Assembly: GCF_016093545.1 (NCBI RefSeq)
Contig: NZ_JADKYX010000001.1
Span: 434,001-498,000 of the forward strand
DNA from: Massilia rhizosphaerae
Lineage (GTDB): Bacteria > Pseudomonadota > Gammaproteobacteria > Burkholderiales > Burkholderiaceae_D
Reading direction: 5' to 3'
Length of the DNA: 64,000 bases
Shown: positions 57,134-64,000 of the stretch, one piece after another
Numbering within the stretch: position 1 is the first letter of the stretch
Layout of the letters: the number at the start of each line of letters is the position of its first letter
Made by a program: the position numbers and the translations under genes
The notes under the pieces: generated by a model
Databases searched by the model: none
What the model saw: only the letters and a program-made list of their open reading frames with translations
What the model was told of the DNA's origin: nothing

Positions 57134-57976
57134 ATGCATTCGTCCGACCATCCCGAAGACCCCGCCATGCCGCCGCCGGCACGCAGCCGCCGCGTGCTGC
57201 GCATGCGCGCGGGCGCGCTCGCCGAGGCGGACGACATGCTGATCGAAGAAGTGCCGGTCGCGCTCGTCTACAACGGCATCTCGCACGCCGTCATGATGGC
57301 GACCCCCGCCGACCTGGAAGAATTCGCCCTTGGATTTTCGCTGTCCGAGGGCATCATCGCGGGCCCCGGCCAATGCTACGGCATCGAGGTCGAGCGGACC
57401 GCCGGCGGCATCGCCGTGCAGCTCGACATCGCCGGCAGCGCCTTCATGGCGCTCAAGGAACGGCGCCGCAGCCTGACCGGACGCACGGGGTGCGGGCTGT
57501 GCGGCGTCGACAGCCTGGACCAGGTCTGCCGCCCCGTGCCGGCGCTGCCGCCGGCGCGAGGCCTGAATGCGGCCGGCGTGCGCAATGCCCTGGCGGCGCT
57601 CGGCGACCGGCAGGCGCTCGCCCGCCTCACGGGGGCCGCCCACGCCGCCGCCTGGTGCGCCATGGACGGGACGCTCGCCATCGTGCGCGAAGACGTCGGC
57701 CGCCACAACGCGCTGGACAAGGTGATCGGCGCGATGGCGCGCGGCCGGGTGCGGCCCGGCGACGGCTTCGTCCTGATCACGAGCCGCGTGAGTTTCGAGA
57801 TGGCGCAGAAGACGGCCGAGATCGGCGTGCCGGCGCTGGTCGGGATGTCGGCGCCGACGCTGGCCGCCGTCGATCTGGCCGACCGGGCCGGCATGACCTT
57901 GCTCGCGTTCGCGCGCGGGCAGGATTTCGTCTGCTACGCGCACGGGGACCGGCTGCAGGGTCAGGAGCGGATGTAG
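57134..57976 (+). CDS. fdhD: Formate dehydrogenase accessory sulfurtransferase
   Basis: A 280-residue FdhD. It passes sulfur from IscS to the molybdenum cofactor of formate-dehydrogenase-type enzymes. The sulfur-carrying CxxC is in GRTGCGLCG; also EEVPVALVYNG, DLEEFALGFSLSEGI, REDVGRHNALDKVIG and ITSRVSFEMAQKTAEIG. Start candidates are 57101, 57134 and 57167; 57101 falls in a -10 element and is rejected. Adjacent to a likely client, the YdeP-type enzyme. Overlaps the DsrE gene tail-to-tail by 16 bases. Confidence 0.95.
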   Translation: MHSSDHPEDPAMPPPARSRRVLRMRAGALAEADDMLIEEVPVALVYNGISHAVMMATPADLEEFALGFSLSEGIIAGPGQCYGIEVERTAGGIAVQLDIAGSAFMALKERRRSLTGRTGCGLCGVDSLDQVCRPVPALPPARGLNAAGVRNALAALGDRQALARLTGAAHAAAWCAMDGTLAIVREDVGRHNALDKVIGAMARGRVRPGDGFVLITSRVSFEMAQKTAEIGVPALVGMSAPTLAAVDLADRAGMTLLAFARGQDFVCYAHGDRLQGQERM

Positions 57977-58401
57977 GCGTAGCCTTCCGTTTGACGGCGG
58001 ATGAGGTGGGCGACCCCGGACGGCACATAGCCGACCGTCGGCGCCATCTGGTCGTGCGTGAGCTTGAAGCCGCGCATGGAATTTTCGCAGGCGAGGGCGC
58101 GGATGCCGGCCTGGCCGTCTTCCGCCAGCCGGGCCGCCACGTCGGAGCCGGCCTTGAGCATGGCGATGCCCGGTCCGAAGGCGACGATCTCGATGACGAC
58201 GTTGCCGGCCCCGAGTTCGGCCTGGGCATTGCGCGCGTTGTTCAGCGTGAGGTTCCATTTGGCCGGGTCGGCGTCGCTGACCTGGAACACGGCCTTGTAG
58301 CCGGCGGCGGCCGGCGCCGCGCCCGCGCTGCCCGCGGCGGCCAGCGCCAGCGAGCCGGCGAGGAGTTGGCGGCGGTGCCGGCGATCGGAGGATAGCGTCA
58401 T
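57961..58401 (-). CDS. Exported DsrE-family protein
   Basis: A 146-residue protein with a Tat-like N-terminus (RRHRRQLLAGSLALAAAGSAGA) and a DsrE-type core: YKAVFQVSDADPAKWNLTLNNARNAQAELG, VIEIVAFGPGIAML, and one cysteine in ACENSM, the place of the sulfur-carrying residue in DsrE/TusD. It may handle sulfane sulfur in the periplasm. The ATG at 58401 has GGGAG 6 bases before it. Being next to fdhD suggests a sulfur-transfer theme, though export makes direct contact unlikely. Confidence 0.83.
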   Translation of the reverse strand: MTLSSDRRHRRQLLAGSLALAAAGSAGAAPAAAGYKAVFQVSDADPAKWNLTLNNARNAQAELGAGNVVIEIVAFGPGIAMLKAGSDVAARLAEDGQAGIRALACENSMRGFKLTHDQMAPTVGYVPSGVAHLIRRQTEGYAYIRS

Positions 58402-58471
58402 GGTGTCTCCCAGCAAATAATCGGGGAACCATGGTGGCCGCCGGCCGCCGCCATGTCAAGCGTGGGCGGCG

Positions 58472-58822
58472 TCAGCCCGACACGAGCGCCAGCAGCGCCG
58501 CCCGGTCGCCCGCCTGCTGGCGCTGGGCCGTGACGCGGTCCCACAGCAGGAACATGCCGTAGGCCCATTGCGTCACCAATTCCGCTTCCTCCGCCGGCCG
58601 CGCGGCCGCGCCGCCCAGCAGGCGTTCGATTTCGGCGCGGGCGAGCGCCGTCACCTGCTCGTAGTTCCAGGCGCCTTTCGGCAGCATCTTCTGGCGCGCA
58701 CGGTAGCGGCGGGCCCGCTCCGCATCGCTGAGTTTGTCGTCCTTGGGCGGCCGGCCCCGCTTTTTCGCGGTGGCCGCCTGGAGCGGCAATTCGATCGTGC
58801 TCAGGTCTTCCGGTTGCTTCAT
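58472..58822 (-). CDS. Small AT-hook-like protein
   Basis: A 116-residue protein with the AT-hook core KKRGRPPKDDK at about 20-30, followed by LSDAERARRYRARQKMLPKGAW, a basic stretch that could bind DNA, and a helical C-terminus with QWAYGMFLLWDRVTAQRQQAGDR. I do not recognise a named family. The start at 58822 is chosen over 58870. It is divergent from the patatin gene and may regulate it. Confidence 0.7.
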   Translation of the reverse strand: MKQPEDLSTIELPLQAATAKKRGRPPKDDKLSDAERARRYRARQKMLPKGAWNYEQVTALARAEIERLLGGAAARPAEEAELVTQWAYGMFLLWDRVTAQRQQAGDRAALLALVSG

Positions 58823-58972
58823 GGTGCGGTCGAGAGTGGTCGTCACCACATTATTCGTGACGCATTTCAATAAAGCAAGATCGACGTGGCGCCGCCTCAG
58901 CCGGGAACCCGCGGTGCCGCGGCCTGCCTAAGGGTGCGGGAGGGATCAATGCGCGGCCGTCAAGGAGATCTT

Positions 58973-60910
58973 ATGGCAACCAATCACATCGCAATCGCCT
59001 GCCAGGGCGGCGGCAGTCACGCCGCCTACACGGGCGGCGTCCTTCCCATCCTGCTGGGAGAATTCGACAACCTGCCGCCGGCCCGCGCCGAGGACGAGGC
59101 GGCGACCGACCGCTCGGCGCTGGTCGCCATCAGCGGCACGTCGGGCGGCGCCATCAGCGCGCTGCTCGCCTGGTACGGTTTCATCACGGGCGGCGCGCCC
59201 GACGCCGCGCACCGGCTGGACACGTTCTGGCGGGGCAATTCCGCGCTCGGCGTCGTGGAGGCGGTCACCAACCGCCTCGGCCGCGCCGCCGCCGACCTCG
59301 CCTCGATGGGCGGCTGGGACATCAAGGCCAGCCCGTACGTGCTGCCGCTGTCCGGCATGGTGTGGTGGAACACGAACGTCTGGCCCATGCTGGCCCGCAT
59401 GTTCGGAGCGGACAATCCCTGGATGCGGCCTGACTTTTATTCGCTGCAGGCCCTGCTGGAACCCGGCGTGGATTGGCCCCTCGTCGCCCAGCTGGGCGAG
59501 TTCGCCAGCATTCCCGTCGAAGTCGAGCGCTGGCTGCGCGGCGACCTGGAAGCGGCGATGTTCCCGGCCGGCGCGCCCTGCCAGGAACGTTACCGCGCGG
59601 AGCGGGCCGCGGTCGAAGGCCGGATCACCGCCAGGCTGGCCGCCGCCGACCGTCTGCGCGCGCGCATGGCGCAGCTCGGCATCGGCGAGGATACGCTGCT
59701 GCACGCGGCCATCGCCGGCTGGCGCCCGCCCGCCGTGCGCTTCGAGGCCGACGCCTTGAGCGGGCTGGCCGACAGCGTGCGGCACGCCTTGCGGCCGATC
59801 CCGCGCCTGCTGCTGGGCGCCGTCGAACTGCACGAAGGCGAGTTCGTCGCGTTCAGCTCCGAGCGGGCGCCGGGCGACGGCGGCATCTCGATCGACTCGG
59901 TGCTGGCTTCCGCCTCGGCGCCGTGGCTGTTCCGGGCCCACGAGGTCGGCGGCACCGACGACCTGACGCTCGAACCCCGTCCGTTGACGTTCTGGGACGG
60001 CCTGTTCTCGCAGAATCCGCCGATCCGCAACTTCCTCTCCGGCGTGGTGGACGATGCGCGCAAGCCGGACGAGATCTGGGTCGTGCAGATCAATCCGATC
60101 CAGGCCAAGGCCGAGGCGGGCGCGCCGCACGGCCGCCGCGGCATCGCGTTCTCCGGCAGCGACATCTGGGACCTGCGCAATTCGCTGGCCGGCAATCTGT
60201 CGATGAACCAGGAACTGGGCTTCGTGGACGCGATCAACCGGCGCATGGAGACGGGACGCGGCGGCGACGAGGCGCCCGCCAGCACCGCCGCGCAGCGGCG
60301 CGACAAGCTCGTGCAGGTCGACCGCATCGTCATGGACGGCAGCGCCGTCGCGGCGGCGACCGGCATGCCGCTGGGCGCGAATTCCAAGCTGGACCGCGAT
60401 CCCGGCCTGCGCGCCGCCCTGTGGGAACACGGCACGGTGCAGGCCCACCGCTATCTGGCCCTGCGGCGCCATGTGGAAAAACTGTTCTCCGGCCTGGACG
60501 GCACGCTCGCGGGCGCCTGCGCGTGCGCGGCCGGCTTGCCGCCCGCCGGCGCGGCCAGCGGACCGGCCGCGGCGATCCGGCCGGATGGCGCGGCGCGCTT
60601 CGGCGAGCTCATCGTGGAAGGCGCCACCGTGCACGGCATCGCGCCGGACGTTCCGGAGACCCCGCAGGCGCTCGTGCAGTGGCGCTCGGCGCATACGCAG
60701 ATCAACGGCCGGCCCGTGCGCATCGAAGGCCGGACGGAACTGGCCGCCGGCGACGGCACCCCGGCCGACTGGCGCCTGAAAGACGTGCGGATCACGGCCG
60801 TCGTGCCGACCGTGCCGGCGCAGCCCGTATTGACCCCGGCCCGGGCGCGCGCGCGGCGCCAGGCCGGACAGCCCGTGGCGGCGCGGCCTTCGCAGGAGGT
60901 CCGGCACTGA
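58973..60910 (+). CDS. Patatin-like phospholipase
   Basis: A 645-residue lipid acyl hydrolase. The oxyanion motif is CQGGGSHAAYTGGVL at 9-23, the nucleophile is the Ser in SGTSGGAIS, and the catalytic Asp is in DGLFSQNPP (usual form DGG or DGA). The C-terminal 200 residues are unlike patatin and rich in Ala/Pro; their role is unknown. AAGGAGA is 5 bases before the ATG. No secretion signal. Such enzymes cut phospholipids or act as effectors; an immunity partner is not evident. Confidence 0.87.
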   Translation: MATNHIAIACQGGGSHAAYTGGVLPILLGEFDNLPPARAEDEAATDRSALVAISGTSGGAISALLAWYGFITGGAPDAAHRLDTFWRGNSALGVVEAVTNRLGRAAADLASMGGWDIKASPYVLPLSGMVWWNTNVWPMLARMFGADNPWMRPDFYSLQALLEPGVDWPLVAQLGEFASIPVEVERWLRGDLEAAMFPAGAPCQERYRAERAAVEGRITARLAAADRLRARMAQLGIGEDTLLHAAIAGWRPPAVRFEADALSGLADSVRHALRPIPRLLLGAVELHEGEFVAFSSERAPGDGGISIDSVLASASAPWLFRAHEVGGTDDLTLEPRPLTFWDGLFSQNPPIRNFLSGVVDDARKPDEIWVVQINPIQAKAEAGAPHGRRGIAFSGSDIWDLRNSLAGNLSMNQELGFVDAINRRMETGRGGDEAPASTAAQRRDKLVQVDRIVMDGSAVAAATGMPLGANSKLDRDPGLRAALWEHGTVQAHRYLALRRHVEKLFSGLDGTLAGACACAAGLPPAGAASGPAAAIRPDGAARFGELIVEGATVHGIAPDVPETPQALVQWRSAHTQINGRPVRIEGRTELAAGDGTPADWRLKDVRITAVVPTVPAQPVLTPARARARRQAGQPVAARPSQEVRH

Positions 60911-60993
60911 TTGTTTCCCACTAGGCAACTTGCCACGATGCGGCTAGAATGAGTAGATTGTGTGTTTGTCATCTTGCTGAGGAGTCCGGAATC

Positions 60994-62790
60994 GTGGTAA
61001 TGCTATTTAATAGGACGGCGGCGGCCGTCGCCGCCGTCTGCGCACTGGCCGCCGGCGCATGCCTGGCGCAGGACCCGGGGCCCCAGAGCGTCGTCGTCAC
61101 GGGGCAGCGCGGCACGTCGCCCTGGATACGGGCCGAGAGCGCCCATGTGGTCGTCCTGTCGGATGCGCCGCGCGCGGACGTCGGCCTGCTCGTCGACCAC
61201 CTGGAGCGCCTCGACGGCCTGCTGCGCGCCTACACGGACGACTATCGGGCGGCGGGCGCGGGCCCCGAACCCAAGCTGAACCTGGTATACCTGAACGACG
61301 TTCGCGACCTGGACCGGATCGATGCGGACAAGCCGGCGGAAGGCATCGCGCTGTTCCGCGATTGCGCGGACGGCGCGCAGGGCTTCCTCGTGCGCACGGA
61401 GCCGCTGACCGCCATTGCGGACGACCGGCTGGTCAAGGCCCCGCTGGACGAAGGCTTGTCGTACGTGTCGGAAGCCTATGCCCGCCACTTCCTGTACCGT
61501 CACACGAACGTGCGCAGCCCGTCGGCGTGGATCGAAGGCTTCGCGAATTATTTCGCCAGCGCGCGCTTCGGCGACAAGCAGATGGTGATCGGGCGCACGC
61601 CGCCGGGCGTGGGCCGCTACTTCGCCTTCCTCGACCAGGGGCATCGCTACAACCTCGATTACAACGACGTCCTGGGGCCGCATCCGCTGGACCATTTGTC
61701 CGGCGCGCGCGCCGTGGCGGGCAATGTGGAATTCGAAGCACGGTCGTGGATCCTGACGCACTACATCCTGGGCGCGAGCGAGCGGCGCAAGAAGCTCTTG
61801 CCGTTCCTGAACGCGATCTACAAAGGCGGCGACCCGGCCGCCGCGTTGCACGACGTGTTCGGCCTGGACGCTGACGACGCATCGACGGCCCTGTGGCGCT
61901 ACCGGCTGCGCGCGGCCGAGGTCTTGCGCGTCGAAGAGGCGCCGGGCAAGCGGCCGAAGATCGCCTTCACGACGATGTCGGCGACGTCCGGCGGCTTCCT
62001 GCTGGCCGACGCCGCGCTCAAGGCCTGCCCCACGCGGGCGCAGGGCGAAGGGCTGTTGCGCACGCTGACGGCCGACGCCGGCGCCGTGCCGAACGTCGAC
62101 GCCGGACAACTGGCCCTGAGCCGCGCCCGCGTCGACTGGGGCGATCCGGCCGCCGCGCTGCCGTGGCTGCAACGGGCGGCGCGCCACGCGGACGCCGGCG
62201 CCGACGTGCTGGTGCTGCACGCGCGGGCGAACCTGAAGCTGGCGGCCAAGCTTGACGCCGGCGCGCGCGGCGCCTACCTCGACGCCGCCCGTGCCAGCCT
62301 CGCGCGGGCGCGCGAGCGCGAACCGGGCTCCGGCGCCGTCGCGCTGGCGCAGCTGGACCTGGCGCTGCTGGCCGACGGCAAGCCGAGCCGCGCCGTGCTG
62401 GACGACGTGCTCGCCGCCTGGCGCGCGACCCGCGACTCGGCGCCGCTGGCCCGCGCTGCGGTGCTGGCGCACTGCTACCTCGTCGACGCGCAAGGCGCCG
62501 AACACATCCTGCGCATGCTGTCGAACGATACGCGCGACGCCGCCACGGCCGCGTGGGCGGTGCAGTTCCAGAAGCGCCTCGATCGCGGCCTGACGCTCGC
62601 CGACATCACGGGGGAGATGCGCCTGGCGTCGTCCAGCGTCGGGTTCAGCGAGTGGACGCTCGACCAGATCAGCATGATGCGCGAGGTGGAATACAATGCC
62701 GGCCTGGAAGACGCTCAGGGCATTCTCAGCCAGCAGACGCAGAATCCGGACCCGTCCAAGGCGTTGTTGAGTCCGCCTGTGCGCAAGTGA
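60994..62790 (+). CDS. Exported DUF1570-like protein with a lost peptidase site, TPR-like tail
   Basis: A 598-residue protein with signal peptide to about 25 (ends CLAQ). Residues 40-300 resemble the peptidase-MA/DUF1570 group: VYLNDVRDLDRI, and SYVSEAYARHFLYRHTN followed by WIEGFANYFASARFG. In relatives the first of these reads HEYxHHF, a zinc HExxH-type site; here the His and Glu are replaced, so hydrolysis is unlikely. The C-terminal half is helical, TPR-like. GTG 60994 is the chosen start, 9 bases after GAGGAG; ATG 61000 is the alternative. Confidence 0.72.
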   Translation: MVMLFNRTAAAVAAVCALAAGACLAQDPGPQSVVVTGQRGTSPWIRAESAHVVVLSDAPRADVGLLVDHLERLDGLLRAYTDDYRAAGAGPEPKLNLVYLNDVRDLDRIDADKPAEGIALFRDCADGAQGFLVRTEPLTAIADDRLVKAPLDEGLSYVSEAYARHFLYRHTNVRSPSAWIEGFANYFASARFGDKQMVIGRTPPGVGRYFAFLDQGHRYNLDYNDVLGPHPLDHLSGARAVAGNVEFEARSWILTHYILGASERRKKLLPFLNAIYKGGDPAAALHDVFGLDADDASTALWRYRLRAAEVLRVEEAPGKRPKIAFTTMSATSGGFLLADAALKACPTRAQGEGLLRTLTADAGAVPNVDAGQLALSRARVDWGDPAAALPWLQRAARHADAGADVLVLHARANLKLAAKLDAGARGAYLDAARASLARAREREPGSGAVALAQLDLALLADGKPSRAVLDDVLAAWRATRDSAPLARAAVLAHCYLVDAQGAEHILRMLSNDTRDAATAAWAVQFQKRLDRGLTLADITGEMRLASSSVGFSEWTLDQISMMREVEYNAGLEDAQGILSQQTQNPDPSKALLSPPVRK

Positions 62791-62987
62791 GTCAGTAATA
62801 TCGGGAACTTTATCGGGTCGTCGCGGGAATACTGGGCTGGAGCGGAAACCGGCCCGTGCCCGCCGCCCGGCGTCGAACCTGTCTTGACATCCGCTCAAGG
62901 CGATGAGTGTTTGGCGCCGGCGTCATCCGGGCGCCGGCCGCCGCGTTAAGTTCGAGCCCCGGCATTGACGACAACCCGATTTTACCG

Positions 62988-64000
62988 ATGATTCCTACCA
63001 TGTACGCCGCCCGCGACGCGCGGGCGCTGAAGGTCCTGCCCGCACTGTTCCTCAGTTGTTTCGCCGCGCAGCCGCTGTTCGCGCAGACGGCCGTGCCGGA
63101 TCCCGTTCGCGCCAAGGCGCCCGTCAAGTCCACCACTTCCACCGCCGACGACGGCGTCGCGACGGTGGAAGTGGTGGCGACCCGTCCCACCAACAAGGTC
63201 GACCGCGACGTCTACGACCTCAAGAACGACATCAGCGTCAGCAACGCGTCCGCCGCCGATATCCTGAACAACGTCCCGTCCGTCACTGTCGACCAGGACG
63301 GCAACGTGGCGCTGCGCGGCAACCAGAACGTGCAGATCATGGTCAACGGCAAGCGCGACGCCCAGTTCCAGGGCCAAAACCGGGGCGACGCGCTGAACGC
63401 GTTCCCGGCCGAATCCATCGAATCCATCGAAGTCATCAACGTGCCGGGCGCCGAGTTCGGCAACGAGGGCGGCAACGGGCCGATCATCAACCTGGTCCTC
63501 AAGCGCAACCGCAAGGCGGGCTCGCGCGCGACCCTGAGCGCCAACAAGGGCACGGAGGGCCGCGGCAACGCGTTCCTGAACGGCGAGCACGCGGAAGGGC
63601 CGTATTCCATCAGCGGCAACCTCGGCGTGGCCGAGCGGGTCCGCCACGTCCACACCGAATCGCAGCGCCAGGATCTCGACCCGGCCACGGGCGGCGTCAA
63701 GGACGGCCAGGACTCGGTGGGCAACCGGGATATCCGGTCGAAGGTGCTGCACATGGCGTCGACGCTCACGTACAACGTCGGCGCACGCGACCAGGTGGGC
63801 GCGACGGCCAGCTATTCGAACATCCGCAACGAGTCGGACAGCACGGGCACGACGCAGCGCTTCGCCGCCGACTCGTCGCCGCTGGCCGACTACACCAGCC
63901 GCGCGCGCAGCCGCTCTCCGGCCCAGAACTTCGGCGTCGGCGCGTCGTACGACCACAAGAGCGGCGCGCCGGGCGAAGACCTCAAGTTCGACCTGCGCTA
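62988..64000 (+). CDS. TonB-dependent outer-membrane receptor, N-terminal part
   Basis: The gene runs off the window; the first 337 residues are visible. Signal peptide to about 33 (ends LFAQ), a possible TonB box VEVVATRP, the plug with ASAADILNNVPSVTVDQDGNVALRGNQNVQIMVNGK and SIESIEVINVPGAEFGNEGGNGPIINLVLK, then the first barrel strands. The plug resembles receptors with an OMP beta-barrel of the PF14905 kind. Start is ATG 62988 or ATG 63000. Ligand unknown. Confidence 0.92.
   Translation, partial: MIPTMYAARDARALKVLPALFLSCFAAQPLFAQTAVPDPVRAKAPVKSTTSTADDGVATVEVVATRPTNKVDRDVYDLKNDISVSNASAADILNNVPSVTVDQDGNVALRGNQNVQIMVNGKRDAQFQGQNRGDALNAFPAESIESIEVINVPGAEFGNEGGNGPIINLVLKRNRKAGSRATLSANKGTEGRGNAFLNGEHAEGPYSISGNLGVAERVRHVHTESQRQDLDPATGGVKDGQDSVGNRDIRSKVLHMASTLTYNVGARDQVGATASYSNIRNESDSTGTTQRFAADSSPLADYTSRARSRSPAQNFGVGASYDHKSGAPGEDLKFDLR

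Overview
The window looks like chromosomal DNA from a high-GC betaproteobacterium of the Oxalobacteraceae (Massilia/Telluria/Duganella type). This rests on GC-rich third codon positions, a PEP-CTERM protein, the mltG-tmk-holB-pilZ order, an msrB-yciB-bolA-parvulin block, and family-typical small proteins (DUF4936, DUF6139-like, DUF1737). It is gene-dense: about 58 protein genes, no rRNA, no tRNA that I could see, no CRISPR array and no intact insertion sequence. The assignment is by gene content and style, not by comparison with a database.

Layout. 1-4.2 kb: the end of a PpiD-like chaperone, a GNAT enzyme, mnmH and tesA divergent from a ybbA ATPase, and a PEP-CTERM exported protein. 4.2-11.2 kb: NAD(P)H-hydrate repair enzyme, a 1199-aa 5-oxoprolinase, and a TPR pseudo-response regulator. 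11.3-15.4 kb: purL. 15.6-23.6 kb: an orphan GHG/Cys protein, then a leftward block of DUF1304, a nucleoside hydrolase, an ExoP-domain/SGNH esterase, two tandem parvulins, bolA, yciB, msrB and selO (SelO seems to start on ATC). 23.9-31.7 kb: acyl-CoA ligase, a c-di-GMP GGDEF-EAL sensor, a FadB-type beta-oxidation enzyme and an MFS carrier. 32-38.9 kb: an MHS transporter, a lone tyrosine recombinase, DUF1737, Dabb, SDR, NRDE, DUF4936 and ygfZ. 39-47.4 kb: mltG-tmk-holB-pilZ and tatD-ankyrin, separated by a less GC-rich accessory stretch (GNAT, membrane acyltransferase, ABC exporter with GntR regulator). 47.4-54.6 kb: a PAS-GAF-GGDEF cyclase, a PRMT-like methyltransferase, an LpxO-like hydroxylase, RlhA and a HTH-receiver fusion. 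54.6-64 kb: a YdeP-type molybdoenzyme with FdhD and DsrE, a patatin, a protein resembling a metallopeptidase that has lost its metal site, and the start of a TonB-dependent receptor.

How it works together. Much of the window is housekeeping: purine synthesis, dTMP phosphorylation, DNA polymerase III delta prime, tRNA/rRNA modification, methionine-sulfoxide and NADH-hydrate repair, and envelope assembly. Signalling proteins are scattered through it: two c-di-GMP enzymes, PilZ and two atypical receiver proteins. The most unusual items are a protein with the double-E and THW-like layout of eukaryotic arginine methyltransferases, a receiver with Glu in the phospho-acceptor position, an ABC ATPase with altered signature and switch motifs, the ATC start of selO, and palindromic REP/BIME-like elements in gaps between convergent genes. 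No obvious defence island or mobile island is present.
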